The position numbers and the translations under genes are program-made. Positions 26,136-36,493 of a DNA stretch of 64,000 nucleotides are shown here, piece by piece; the stretch's first letter is position 1, and each line of letters opens with the position of its first letter. The notes under the pieces were generated by a model. That model was given only the letters and a program-made list of their open reading frames with translations, had not been told where the DNA came from and did no database searches. The DNA is from CAWJAP01 sp963834365 (GTDB lineage Bacteria > Acidobacteriota > Vicinamibacteria > Vicinamibacterales > Vicinamibacteraceae). The stretch lies in contig CAWIBS010000030.1 of NCBI GenBank assembly GCA_963834365.1, positions 186,001-250,000 of the forward strand, given 5' to 3'.

Positions 26136-28413
26136 GAGTCGGCAGCCCCAGCCGTCGCAGCAGATCCTGGAATCGCGGGTCGCCGTGGAGATGATGGAAG
26201 CAGGGATCGACGGCCATGAACACCAGGATGCCGGAATTGATCTCGACGCACCGCTCGGCGTACTCGAGGACGCGGTCGATCTCTCCGAGCCGCGAGTAGA
26301 TGAACAGGAAGTCGTGGGGCGGCACGTAGCGCCGGGCCGCCATGTCGCGCGCCGCCCGAAGCTGTTCACGCCAGAACGCGTCAGCGCCACCGGCTTGGTA
26401 CGCGCTCCGCAGCCGGGCCACCCCGTCGGCGGGCAGGCCCAGCGCCGGGACGAGCGGCACGAGCACGTCCAGCGCCTCGTCGTAGCGTCCCAACTGGCCG
26501 TAGGCGTACCACAGCGCCTTGAGGGCGATGGCATTGCCAGGATCGATCTCGAGGGCGCGCCGCGCCTGGCCAATCCCGCCGTCGATGCGCCCGCACAGCA
26601 TCTGCACCATCGCATACCCGGCGCTGATCAAGCCGAACAGCGGCGTATCGTCAGTCGCGCGACGTCCCTCGGCGAGCGCGCGCTCGGGGCGGCCCAGTGC
26701 GGCGTGCAAGAGGGCATAGAAGATGCGGCATTCGGCGTAGTCCGGCCGGAGCGCGAGCCCACGCTCGAAGTGTGCCTGCGCCGTCGTCCAGTCGCGCTCG
26801 TAGAAGAACGCCCGTTTCGCCCGCGCCGAGTGCGCCTCGGCCAGCTCCGGGTCGAGCTCGAGCGCCCGCATGATCGCGGTGAACGACTGCGCGTCCCGTT
26901 CACCGGGTGGGATGGAGCCGAAGAACCGCGCCGTGCCGATCGCATTCGCGAGCTCGGCGTGTGCCAGCGCGTAAAGCGGGTCGCGCCCGACCGCACGCTC
27001 GAATGCGGCAATGGCCTGCGTGAACCCGCCCGGCGTGTACTGGTTCAGGAAATAGCGCCCGCGCAGGAAGTCCTGGTACGCGTCACCGTTCTCCGGCGCC
27101 GCACGGGTGCTCGTCCTGCCCCGCCGGACGAGTCTTATCTTCAGCGCGGCGGTGATGTCCTGCGCGAGCGCATCCTGCAGATCGACGAGGTCGGGCGTCT
27201 GACGCGTGTAGTGCTGGCCCCACAGTTGACGATCGGTCGCGCTCTCGATGAGCTCGACCTGCACCTTCAGCGAATCTCCTCTGACGGACACGCGGCCCGT
27301 CAGCACGTCCGTGGCGCCGAGCTCGCGGCCGATGGCCGGCAGGTCGATAGTCAGTCCCTTGTAGCGAAACACCGTGCTGCGGGGCACGACGCGCAGCTTC
27401 GGCACCGCCGACAGCCGGTTGATGATGGCCTCGGTCAGTCCGTCGCTGAGGAACTCGGCGTCCGGGTCCGCCGGGGCCAGCTCGAAGGGCATCACTGCCA
27501 GCGATCGGGTCCGGCTTCGAGGGCGCCTGGCGGCCTGGACTCCCGAGCCGTGGCCGGGGACCGACAGCAGCGTCTGCAGCGATTGCGACAGCTCGCGCGC
27601 ACTCGGAAAGCGTCGCCAGGTCTCCTTCTGCAGGCAGCGCTGGACGATGGCGTCGAGCTCGGAAGGAACGTCGGGGACGCCGCGGGCGAGCCCGTCGGGA
27701 TCGTGATGCAGCAGCGCGGCCAATCGATCGGCAGCCGTCGCGCCGTCGAATGCCGGGCGCCCGGCCACCATCTCGTACAGCACGCAGCCGAGCGCGAACA
27801 CGTCACTCGCTGGCGTGGCGACCAGTCCGCGGGCCTGTTCGGGCGCCAGGTAGCCGACCGTGCCGACGATCATCGCGGCACCAGTCGCAGCAACGGTCGG
27901 CGAATCCCCCTGGGCCTGGAGCGGCCGCCCCGCGGTTTCCTGCCGTGCGAGACCGAAGTCGAGCACCTTCAGTCGGCCGTCGCGCGTCAGAAAGAGATTC
28001 TCCGGCTTGAGATCACGATGGACGATGCCACGGTCGTGCGCGGCGGCAAGACCATCGGAGGCAGCCAGGGCGAGCCCCACGGCCTCGCGCCAGGGCAGCG
28101 GGCCGCGCGCGAGGCGGGCCCGCAACGATTCGCCCTCCAGCAGCTCGGTCACGGCGTACGGCTGGTCGCCGACGACCCCGATGTCGTGGATCGCGAGAAT
28201 GTTCGGATGCGTCAACGCGGCTATGGCCTTCGCTTCGCGTTCGAAGCGCGACAACGCCCCGGGGTCGAGCGCGAGGTGGCCGGCGACGACCTTGACCGCC
28301 ACGTCCCGCGCGAGGCGGCTGTCGTGTGCGCGATAGACCACGCCCATGCCGCCCGCCCCGAGCGGCTCGACGATCTCGTAAGGACCGAGCCTGGCGCCGC
28401 GCAACAAGGTCAT
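26041..28413 (-). CDS. Serine/threonine protein kinase with TolB-like and TPR domains
   Basis: 790 residues. Kinase domain at about 10-270: glycine loop LGAGGMGVVYRA, VAVKVV lysine, HRDLKPEN catalytic loop and DFGLA. Residues of about 305-430 (SLAVMPFELAPADPDAEFLS, TDVLTGRVSVRGDSLKVQVEL) form the TolB/FlgO-like domain common in these kinases, followed by TPR units to about 760. No membrane helix is evident. The last 25-30 residues (TNDQEPEARDQRPETSDQ) are encoded by the intergenic GGTCTCT/GGTCTTT heptamer and are not expected of the family. It is upstream of the response regulator on the same strand. Confidence 0.9.
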   Translation of the reverse strand: MTLLRGARLGPYEIVEPLGAGGMGVVYRAHDSRLARDVAVKVVAGHLALDPGALSRFEREAKAIAALTHPNILAIHDIGVVGDQPYAVTELLEGESLRARLARGPLPWREAVGLALAASDGLAAAHDRGIVHRDLKPENLFLTRDGRLKVLDFGLARQETAGRPLQAQGDSPTVAATGAAMIVGTVGYLAPEQARGLVATPASDVFALGCVLYEMVAGRPAFDGATAADRLAALLHHDPDGLARGVPDVPSELDAIVQRCLQKETWRRFPSARELSQSLQTLLSVPGHGSGVQAARRPRSRTRSLAVMPFELAPADPDAEFLSDGLTEAIINRLSAVPKLRVVPRSTVFRYKGLTIDLPAIGRELGATDVLTGRVSVRGDSLKVQVELIESATDRQLWGQHYTRQTPDLVDLQDALAQDITAALKIRLVRRGRTSTRAAPENGDAYQDFLRGRYFLNQYTPGGFTQAIAAFERAVGRDPLYALAHAELANAIGTARFFGSIPPGERDAQSFTAIMRALELDPELAEAHSARAKRAFFYERDWTTAQAHFERGLALRPDYAECRIFYALLHAALGRPERALAEGRRATDDTPLFGLISAGYAMVQMLCGRIDGGIGQARRALEIDPGNAIALKALWYAYGQLGRYDEALDVLVPLVPALGLPADGVARLRSAYQAGGADAFWREQLRAARDMAARRYVPPHDFLFIYSRLGEIDRVLEYAERCVEINSGILVFMAVDPCFHHLHGDPRFQDLLRRLGLPTQTTTSYQLPATNDQEPEARDQRPETSDQRPE

Positions 28414-28527
28414 TGATCAGGGATCAGGCATCAGGGATCAGGGGTCAGGGATAAGACGATCACGGACGGCTGGTCGGGGTCGTGGTTCCCCGCGCTGGTA
28501 GCTCGTAGCTGGTAGCTGGTAGCTGGT
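28414..28527. repeat. GATCAGG and GGTAGCT heptamer arrays
   Basis: TGATCAGGGATCAGGCATCAG-like units after the kinase start and GTAGCTGGTAGCTGGTAG units before the response-regulator stop. Together they make up most of the gap. Confidence 0.85.
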
Positions 28528-29208
28528 CTACTCCGGCACCACCAGGCCCCGCTTGACCGCATAGAGCACCAGCTCCGCCGCCTTGTGCACCTTCAGCGTG
28601 CTCATCAGGTTCGCGCGATGCACGGCGACCGTGTTCACGCTCAGATCGAGGAGCACGGCAATCTCCTTGTTGGACTTGCCGTGCGCGACGAGCTGCAGGA
28701 CCTGCTTTTCGCGGTCGGTCAATCGGTCCCAGGGGTCCTCTCCCTCGGCCTTGCCCTGCAGGGCGCGGATCACGATGCTGGACAAATCCGGACTCAGGTA
28801 CTGCTGCCCCGACGCGACGGCGCGGACCGCGCGCGTCAGGTCGGTCTCCAGCGCGTTCTTGAGAATGTAGCCGTGCACACCGGCGTCGAGCGCGCTCCGG
28901 ACGTACTGCTCGTCCGAGTACATGCTCAGAATCAACACGCGCGTCTGCGGTCGCTCCCGCAGGATCATCCGGGCCGCGTGCAGGCCGTTCATGTCGGGCA
29001 TCGCCATGTCGAGGACGATCACGTCCGGGCGGTGCTCGTTGACGAGCGCCACGGCTTCGGCGCCCGATCCCCCTTCGCCGACGACCTGCATCCCGGGATC
29101 GTCCTCGAGAATCCGGCGGAAGCCCTGTCGCACGAGCGCATGGTCATCGACCACGACGACGCGAATGGCACCGCCAGCGGAGGAGCGTGGTGAGGGAGAG
29201 TCGGCCAT
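28528..29208 (-). CDS. NarL/FixJ-type response regulator
   Basis: 226 residues. The receiver domain has acidic residues near the start (VVVDDHALVRQGF) and the phospho-acceptor Asp in VIVLDMAMPDMNG. The C-terminal LuxR helix-turn-helix reads LTDREKQVLQLVAHGKSNKE with NTVAVHRANLMSTLKV. It lies directly downstream of the histidine kinase on the same strand, so they form a cognate pair. Targets are unknown. Confidence 0.92.
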   Translation of the reverse strand: MADSPSPRSSAGGAIRVVVVDDHALVRQGFRRILEDDPGMQVVGEGGSGAEAVALVNEHRPDVIVLDMAMPDMNGLHAARMILRERPQTRVLILSMYSDEQYVRSALDAGVHGYILKNALETDLTRAVRAVASGQQYLSPDLSSIVIRALQGKAEGEDPWDRLTDREKQVLQLVAHGKSNKEIAVLLDLSVNTVAVHRANLMSTLKVHKAAELVLYAVKRGLVVPE

Positions 29209-29221
29209 GATGGAACAGAGT

Positions 29222-29265
29222 ACCGGCTCAGGGCTCAGGGCTCAAGGCTCAGGAGGCTCAAAGGC
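29222..29265. repeat. GGCTCAG heptamer array
   Basis: GGCTCAGGGCTCAAGGCTCAG-like units occupy the gap between the response-regulator start and the histidine-kinase stop. Confidence 0.8.
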
Positions 29266-30711
29266 TCACGACTGCCACGGCACGGCGACCTCGATTGCGA
29301 TCGCCGCCCAACCCGGAGCGGCCCATCGTGAATGTGCCGTTCATCAGCGCGGCGCGCTCGCGCATGCCGGTGATGCCGATCCCGCCGGGCCGCTCGCCCG
29401 CAGGCGGGCCACCGGCGTCCAGGCCCCGCCCGTCATCGTCGATGCGCAGGGAGACGAGGCGGCCGTCGCGCGCCAGCCGCACGACCGCCCGCGAGGCGCG
29501 CGCGTGCCGCGCGACGTTGGTGAGCGATTCCTGGACGATGCGATACAGGTGCGTGGCGACTTCACGCGGCAGTCCGGTGAGGTCGCCCTCGGGCTCGAAC
29601 TCGGTGTCGATGCCGTGCTGGCGCGTGAACTCGTCGGCATACCAGGCGATCGCCTGCTGGAGGCCGAAGTCGTCGAGGATGACGGGATGCAGCAGCCGTG
29701 AACGGGTGCGGATGCGATCGAGCGTCTGCTGCGCGATCTGCTGGACCTCCGCCAGATCGGCCAGCCATCCCCCCGAGGCTTCCGCCTTCGCGCTCTCGCG
29801 CTCCGGCGGACCGCCGGAGCCTTGGCGGGAGGCGGGAAGCCTCGGGGATCGGATCCGGCGCCTGGGCCCGGCGGTAGACGCGCCCGAGCATCGTGCCCAT
29901 CGCCGTGAGAATCTGCCCGAACTCGTCGTGGAGCTCGCGCGCGAACGAGGTCTGCAGATCCTCCTGCAGACGCAGCATCCGCCACGACAGCGCCCGCCGC
30001 TCGGCGGCCAGTGCCTGCGACTTCCTCGAAGGTCCGGCGCGTCGCCCGAATGAGCAGCAGTCCGCCGACGATGATGGCGGCGATGAGGACGGCGGCGAGC
30101 AGATAGATGTCGCGCGCGACGCGATCGTAGATGCTGCGCGCCCGTGCGGCGGCCTCTTCGTCCACGCGTGTGTTGTGGATGAGCAGCTGCGAGACGAGGC
30201 TCGCAAGCTCGGCGTGGCGGCGGGTCGCCTCGTCGCGGACGAGGAGCGCGGCGCCGGCCTCATCGCCAGCCGCCGCCTGCGCGAACGCCCGATCCATGGC
30301 CCCCCAGAACCGGCGGGCCGTCTCCTCGATTCGCGCGCTCTCGGCCTCGGGCCGGCCGGTCGGTGCGAGCGACCGTTCGCGCGCCAGCGCCTGGTCGAGA
30401 TCCAGACGGAGCCGCGCAAACGTGTTGCCCCAGGCGCTCAGCGGGTACGGCTCGATGCGGTCGAGCATGTCGCGCAGCGTCGCCGCGACCGTCGCCAGAT
30501 TCTGCTGGATGCGGACGATCTGCAGGCCGTCGAGCCGGTTGCGCTCGCTGAGCGCGGTCTGCTCATCGCGCAGCCGCCGAATCTCCCGGACGGTGTAAGC
30601 GCTGAACCCCGCGATCGTGACCGCCGCGATCGTCAGGCCGATGACCAGCCGGGACACCGGCGACCGCGATCGGGTGGTTAGACCACGTGTCCGATGGAGC
30701 GGCGGACTCAT
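29266..30711 (-). pseudogene. NarX/LiaS-type sensor histidine kinase, several frameshifts
   Basis: ATG at 30711. A first membrane helix (LVIGLTIAAVTIAGFSAY), a helical sensor domain with a second helix (LLAAVLIAAIIVGGLLLI), then the HisKA_3 site ELHDEFGQILTAMGTML in a second frame. The ATPase motifs (DDGRGLD, GGIGITGMRERAAL) appear in yet another frame. With the indels repaired the C-terminus would be AIEVAVPWQS ending at 29266, just before the repeat array. At least three one-base frame switches occur, although the homology is continuous. With the response regulator it forms a two-component pair; the ligand is unknown. Confidence 0.75.
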
Positions 30712-30860
30712 TCATGACAAGTCCTCGCCGGGGGCGTCGGCCGGCAGCGGCTGCGGTCCGTCGCGGAGCCCGTCGTTAAGCTCATCAATAGAGGCGCTCG
30801 GCCGGAAATTCGGGGAATTCAACGTCGACATTTTCCTCGGATGGGCTCTCTTGCCGCTCA

Positions 30861-30877
30861 GATTGGTATTACCAATC
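30861..30877. promoter_or_regulatory. Palindromic operator, GntR/FadR-like
   Basis: GATTGGTATTACCAATC is a perfect 8-bp inverted repeat about one T, in an unusually AT-rich stretch about 105 bases before the TonB-receptor start. The core TGGTATTACCA fits the TGGTNNNACCA half-site arrangement of FadR-subfamily GntR regulators. No GntR gene is in the window. Function is inferred. Confidence 0.5.
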
Positions 30878-30983
30878 ACACGTTCGTGGAAATTATGTTG
30901 ACCAATTAGTCATTTCATATGATTCTGACTGGCCTCTGAACATGAGCGATGGTAACGGGTTCTTCCGATCCAGGGAGCACGTG

Positions 30984-33900
30984 ATGGCCAGGCTGTGGCA
31001 GCTCTTCGTTTCCGTCCTGTGCGTGGGCGCGTTCGCGACCACGCTTTCCGCGCAATCCCTCACCGGCACGCTGTCCGGCACCGTCCTCGACGATCAAGGG
31101 GGTGTGCTGCCGGGCGCCGACGTCACGCTGACGAACATCGAGTCCAAGTCAGCGTCGCGCACCGTGACCAACACCGACGGCGTGTTCGTCTTCGCCGCCG
31201 TGCCGGCTGGCACGTACTCCGTGCGCGTCGAGCTGTCGGGCTTCACGACGTGGGAAGCCACCGACATCCTGATGCGCCTCGGCGAGCGCCGCCAGGTGAC
31301 GGGCATCACGATGCGCGTCGGCGGCGTGACCGAAGTCATCTCGGTGACATCGCGACCCGATATTGCGCCGCTCGATTCTGGTGAGAAGAGCGCCCGCCTC
31401 ACCTCCGAACAGATTCAGAACGTGCCGATGGTCGGCCGCAGCACGGCGGAGCTGCTGAAGCTGCTGCCGGGCATGACGCCGATCTCGGGCAGCACCAGCA
31501 ACAACCCGGGCTTCAACGGCGAGATCATCGGCATCAACGGCAACGGCGACGGCGGCAAGCAGAGCGCGATCGGCAACTTCTCCGGCAACGGCACCCGCGC
31601 CGACGCCCTCGACATCGTCATCGACGGCGCGCACGCGTCCGACCCCGGGTGCAACTGCGCCACCTCGGTCAATCCGAACCCCGACATGGTCGGCGAGTTC
31701 AAGGTGCTCCAGTCCAACTACGGCGCCGAGCACGCGAAGGGCCCGATCACGATCGACGTCATCAGCAAGGCGGGCGGCCGCGACTTCCACGGGATGGGCT
31801 ACCTGTACATGCGCGACTACCGGATGAACTCGAACGAGTGGCGCCTGAACAAGTTCAGCACCGAGCCCGGCGCCGAGAACAAGCCGCAGAACCAGTTCGC
31901 GTATCCGGGGTTCAATCTCGGCGGCCCGCTGATCATCCCGGGCACCGGCTTCAACAGTGATCGCAATCGCGTCTTCTTCTTCACCGGGTACGAGTACCTA
32001 CAAGCAGCGCCTCGACACGGGCATCCTGCAGTCCTGGGTGCCGACCGAGGCGATGATCAACGGCGACTTTTCGAACACCGGCTCGTTCTCGAGCCTCGAG
32101 CAACTCGTTCGTGAGCACGACGCCCAACAACCTGGTGAACGGACGCGATCCCGGCGAACCTGATCGATCCCAACGCGCAGGTCATGCTGCGGTTGCTGCC
32201 GCGGCCGAACGCGGACCCGGCGCTCACGAACGGCTACAACTACGTCGAGAGCGTCGAGATGGATCAGAACATGCAGCAGTGGCTGACGCGCGTCGACGTC
32301 AACGTCAGCGACAACACCAAGATCTTCGCGCGCTACAACCTGCAGAGCCGAGACGCAGAATTTCCCGGTCGGCCTCTGGTGGCGCAACGCCAACCAGGTG
32401 CCCTACCCGACCGTCGTCACCGCGCCCAACAAGTCGCACTCGTCAACGGTCAGCCTCACGCATGTGTTCGGACCGACGCTGACGAGCGAGTCCACGTTCG
32501 CGACGACGTTCATCAGCTTCCCGAACCAGTTCGAGGATCCCAGCCGCGTGTCGCGCGCGCGCTCGGCTATACGAACCCCGGCATCTATCGCAGCGGCCTC
32601 GATCAGATGCCGTCGATGACGGCCTGGGGCAACGGGCCGACGATGTTCAACCCGGGCGGGTTCGACCCGGTGCTGTTCGCCGACAAGTGGCTGATCTCGG
32701 GAGCGCAGAACGTCACGAAGGTGGCGGGCGCGCACACGATGAAGGCCGGCGCGCTACTACGAGTGGGTGAACAACGCGCAGCCGGGCAACGGCGATTCGA
32801 ACGGCCGTCTGATTCCGGCGTCGTGGGCGACGAACACGAGCGGCAACTATTTCGCCGACATGCTCACCGGCACGCTCGCGGAGTACGGCGAGCAGTCGCC
32901 GAACATCGTCCGCGACATGGCCTACAACATCTTCGAGCTGTACGTGCAGGACAGCTGGAAGGTGAACAACCGGCTGACGGTGGACGGCGGCCTGCGCCTG
33001 TCGCACCTCGGGCCGTGGTACGAGCGTGAAGGGCGCGGCATGGCGGTGTTCGACCCGGCACTCTACGATCCGAACGCGCCGGCCACGAGCTTCCCGGGCA
33101 TCACCTGGACCGGGATCGACGGCAGCGTGCCGACCTCCGGCGCCGAAGTGAAGAGCCTCCTGTGGGCGCCGCGCGTCGGCTTCGCCTACGACCTGCGGGG
33201 AACCGGGCAGACGCTGCTGCGCGGCGGCTACGGCATCTTCAACTTCCACGATCGCGCAGGGTCCGTACTCGGGCTTCATCGATCTGCCGTACGGCGTCAC
33301 GTTCACCAACGCGACCAACATGCGGCTGGCCGACGTCCCGAACGTCAATCCCAACGCCGTCGCCGAGCGTCGGCGCGGCGCGCTCCTGCGGTCAGACGAT
33401 ACGCTGCCGAAGACCCAGAGCTACAGCTTCACCGTCCAGCAGCGGCTGCCCTACCAGATGGTCCTCGAGGCCGGCTACGTCGGCAGCAAGAGCGACACCT
33501 GCTGACGCACCAACGAGACTGCCAACATCAACCCGGTGCCATTCGGCGCCATGCTGAACGACCCCGAGGGCAATCCGAACAACTACCGGCCACTGCCGCA
33601 ATACGGCGACCTCATCGTTCATCGGCACTCCCTCTATCAGAACTACAATGCGTTCCAGTCGCTGCTGAGCCGGTCGAGCTCGAAGTTCAGCTACACGGTG
33701 GCCTATACCTTCTCGAAGGCGCTGGGCATTCGCGGCGGGGACATTGGCGAAGGAAGGGTGGCCGCTTTGCCCGCCGACATCCGTGGAACCGCCTACGGTG
33801 TTCTCGGTTACGACCGCGCGCATGTTCTCAACGTCGGGTACAGCTACCTGCTGCCGGATTTCGAGGATCAGCGGATGGAAGACGGCCGTTCTGGGGGGAT

Positions 33901-34419
33901 GGCAGCTGACCGGCGTCTCGACGTATATCAGCGGCGGGCCGCTGCAGGCCCTGACGACGACTGGCGCGAACTTCGGCCTCGACGGGACACTCGCAGGTGG
34001 TGCGTCAATCAGCGGTCCGCGCGTGACCGGCTCGGATGACATCGCCGTCATGCCAGTGCTGACCTGCGACCCGGGCGCGAATCTCACCGGCGATCAGATC
34101 CTCAATCCAAGCTGCTTTGCCGTGCCGGCGATCGGCACCAACGGCAACTACATCATGCCGTCGGTTCGCACCCCCGGTTACATCAACCACGACTTCGCGG
34201 TGTTCAAGAACTTCCGCGATGGGCGACTCGCGCAAGTTCCAGTTCCGCGCCGCCTTCACCAACGTCTTCAATCATCCGCAGCGCTTCGTCGACGACAACG
34301 TGAACCTGAACCTCGACTACACCAACGGTGTGATGACCAACCCGAATTTCGGTATTCTGCCGAGAGACAACAAGTACGGCCGCCGCATCGTCCAACTGGC
34401 GTTCAAGTTCTACTTCTAG
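30984..34419 (+). pseudogene. Oar-like TonB-dependent receptor with carboxypeptidase-regulatory domain, multiply frameshifted
   Basis: The ATG at 30984 is preferred because AGGGAG precedes it by 6 bases; an in-frame ATG at 30942 is the alternative. Signal peptide, then GTLSGTVLDDQGGVLPGADV (CarboxypepD_reg-like) and the plug (QNVPMVGRSTAELLKLLPGM), followed by a long barrel ending in FKFYF. The frame changes near 31995, 32350, 32560, 32755, 33260, 33490, 33880 and 34220. Many are +1/-1 pairs, and the protein remains recognisable throughout (about 1,140 residues). Outer-membrane uptake of a large ligand is the family role. Sequence error is the likelier cause. Confidence 0.8.
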
Positions 34420-34733
34420 CCTGGCGTCGCGCGCCCTCAGCGCGCGACGCGGCCGCCTCTGAGTCGCGGCGCGAATCGCCGACCCTGTGCAGGTCGCCGG
34501 CGCACCGCGACGGCGGCGGGTTCAAGTTCTACTTCTAGCCTGGCGTCGCGCGCCCTCAGCGCGCGACGCGGCCGCCTCTGAGTCGCGGCGCGAATCGCCG
34601 ACCCTGTGCAGGTCGCCGGCGCACCGCGACGGCGGCGGGTTCAAGGTCTACTGCTAGCCTGGCGCCGCGCGCCCTCAGCGCGCGACGCGGCCGCCTCTGA
34701 GTGGCGGCGCGAATCGGCAACCCTGAGCAGGCC
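34402..34733. repeat. 119-bp tandem repeat, 2.8 copies, starting inside the TonB-receptor 3' end
   Basis: Units begin at 34402, 34521 and 34640. Each starts with the codons for the receptor terminus (TTCAAGTTCTACTTC plus stop) and contains a perfect 11-bp hairpin, GCGTCGCGCGC/GCGCGCGACGC with loop CCTCA. The first two copies are nearly identical; the third diverges and is cut by the MITE-like remnant. The hairpin may terminate transcription. Confidence 0.9.
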
Positions 34734-34815
34734 TGCCCGGGCCCGCGTTGGCTGGGCTGAAGCCCGGCGCCACCTTGGCGGGCTCGTTGTCAACTCAAGT
34801 GAACTCTGGGGATTA
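34734..34815. mobile_element. Truncated copy of the MITE-like element
   Basis: Nearly the reverse complement of 17482-17560: GGCCTGCCCGGGCCCGCGTT, then the GGGCTGAAGCCC hairpin, ending in a terminal repeat (TTGTCAACTCAAGTGAACTC). The other end is missing where it meets the 119-bp repeat. Confidence 0.75.
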
Positions 34816-35105
34816 GAACTCATCGCTTCTGCCAGCGCCTGGTCCACGTCGGCCCTGCACCAGAGCGATCCATTACCGTTGGAAAAACTTGAGACTCGGC
34901 GGCGTGGATCGTGCGCCGTTATCCGTCCGACGCTGGCCAATCTTGTCCGTAGCGGGGATTCGTCCGATCTTGTCAGATCTTATCCGTGGCTCTTATCCGT
35001 GGCCGATTTTGTCCGTGGCCCTTGTGCGTGGGGCGGAAGGTTGCCGACCCCGACTGTATCCCGGAACGTGTCCGATCCTGTCCGCGGCTCCGATACGATG
35101 GGCAG
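34816..35105. repeat. Gene-free stretch with degenerate CTTGTCCGTGG repeats
   Basis: From about 34940 to 35090, units like CTTGTCCGTAG, CTTATCCGTGG and TTTTGTCCGTGG recur at 10-14-base steps. The part before that (34816-34940) holds nothing I recognise. The promoter of the TPR gene must lie within or beside this array. Confidence 0.6.
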
Positions 35106-36248
35106 GTGGTGACCCGCCGGCTTCTGTGGCTCGTGCTCGCCCTGGTGATGATCGCCGGGTCAGCTCGAGCGCAAAGCGATCCGCTCGCAGCCTTCAAGCA
35201 GGCCGTGGCCCTGCAGAACGCCGGGGATTTCGACGGCGCGGCCAAGGCCTATCGCGAGTTCCTGGCCGCGCACCCGGGGAACGTCGAAGCCCGCTCGAAC
35301 CTCGGGGTCGTGCTGGTGCGGCTGGGGCGCTTCGAGGAAGCCATCGAGTCGTATCGTGCGGCGCTCGAGGCCGATCCGTCGCGGCATTCCGTTCGTCTGA
35401 ATCTCGGCATCGCGCTCTACCGCGCCGTGAGGCTGGGTGACGCCGCGACGGAGCTGGCCGCGGTCCTCGCGGCGCAGCCCGAGAACCTCCAGGCGCGCCT
35501 CCTTCAGGCAGACTGTAACCTCCGCCTCGGCGAGCCACAGAAGGTGATCGCGCTGCTGCAGCCGCTCGAGGCGTCGCGGCCCGACGACCTCGCCCTCGCC
35601 TACATGCTCGGCCTCGCCTACCTGCAGGACAAGCAGACCGCCAGGGGCCAGCTGCTCGTCGATCGCATCCTTCGCAACGGTGACTCGGCCGAGGCTCGTC
35701 TCATGATGGGGATGGCCAAGCGGGCCGTGCAGGACCTTGCGGGCGGGCTCGAAGATCTCGGAAAAGCCGTCTCGATGAACCCCGCGTTGCCGGGTGTCCA
35801 TGCGCTCTATGGCCAGGCCCTGCTCGAGACCGGCAATCGCGATCGCGCCCGCGCCGAGTTCCGCGAGGAGCTGACGCGCAACCCGATCGACTTCGAGGCG
35901 AACCTCTATCTGGGCGTCATGCTCAAGGACGATGCGGAGTACGACGCGGCGCTGGAGCACTTCGCCCGCGCGCTCGGCGTGAGGCCCGGCGACATCGGCG
36001 CGCGCTTCCAGATCGCGACGGTCAAGGTGGCGCTCGGCCGGACCGACGAGGCGCTCGCCCTGCTCGAGCCAATCGTGCGCGAGGCGCCGAAGTTCGTCGA
36101 AGCGCGCGTCACGCTGGCCACGGTCTACTATCGCCTGAAGCGCCGTGAAGACGGGGATCGCGAGCGAGCCCTCGTCGACGAGCTCAACCGGGAGATCCAG
36201 GCCAAACAGCCGGTCGCCACCCCGCCGGCGACGCGGCCGCCGGGTTGA
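35106..36248 (+). CDS. Exported TPR-repeat protein
   Basis: About 380 residues. The signal peptide (LLWLVLALVMIAGSARAQ) points to GTG 35106 or 35109 as start; an ATG nearby is out of frame. At least eight TPR units follow, for example DFDGAAKAYREFLAAHPGN and GRFEEAIESYRAALEADPS. A scaffold in the periplasm is likely. It is followed by VapBC but not obviously linked to it. Confidence 0.82.
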   Translation: MVTRRLLWLVLALVMIAGSARAQSDPLAAFKQAVALQNAGDFDGAAKAYREFLAAHPGNVEARSNLGVVLVRLGRFEEAIESYRAALEADPSRHSVRLNLGIALYRAVRLGDAATELAAVLAAQPENLQARLLQADCNLRLGEPQKVIALLQPLEASRPDDLALAYMLGLAYLQDKQTARGQLLVDRILRNGDSAEARLMMGMAKRAVQDLAGGLEDLGKAVSMNPALPGVHALYGQALLETGNRDRARAEFREELTRNPIDFEANLYLGVMLKDDAEYDAALEHFARALGVRPGDIGARFQIATVKVALGRTDEALALLEPIVREAPKFVEARVTLATVYYRLKRREDGDRERALVDELNREIQAKQPVATPPATRPPG

Positions 36249-36261
36249 TGGCGTCGTACGT

Positions 36262-36281
36262 CTGATGCATACTGATGCATA
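36262..36281. promoter_or_regulatory. Tandem 10-bp repeat, probable VapBC operator
   Basis: CTGATGCATA occurs twice without a gap, each with the palindrome ATGCAT. The second copy overlaps the antitoxin start codon. VapB antitoxins with their toxins autoregulate by binding such sites; function here is inferred from position. Confidence 0.5.
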
Positions 36282-36493
36282 TGCGCACCACGATGAACCT
36301 CGACCCGGGCCTGGTCAGCGAGGCGATGGAGCTGACGGGCATCGAAGAGAAGACGGCGCTCGTCCACGCCGGACTGCGGGCTCTGGTCGCCCGTGAAAGC
36401 GGCCGCCGGCTGGCGGCGCTGGGCGGAACGGAACCGCATGCCAGACCCGCTCCCAGGCGGCGTCCGCGACGTCCGGGCAAGAGGCGGACGTGA
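36275..36493 (+). CDS. vapB: VapB-type antitoxin
   Basis: 72 residues. RTTMNLDPGLVSEAMELTGI and EKTALVHAGLRALVARES fit the VapB (MazE/AbrB or DUF2191-like) antitoxin pattern: a short N-terminal strand and helices, then a basic Pro/Arg-rich tail (RPAPRRRPRRPGKRRT) that should wrap the toxin. ATG 36281 is an alternative start. The toxin gene starts within its last codons. Confidence 0.8.
   Translation: MHMRTTMNLDPGLVSEAMELTGIEEKTALVHAGLRALVARESGRRLAALGGTEPHARPAPRRRPRRPGKRRT

Noticed and set aside
30898..30923. TTGACC/TATGAT sigma-70 promoter for the TonB receptor
   Set aside because: Spacing is only 14 bases, too short for a usual -35/-10 pair.
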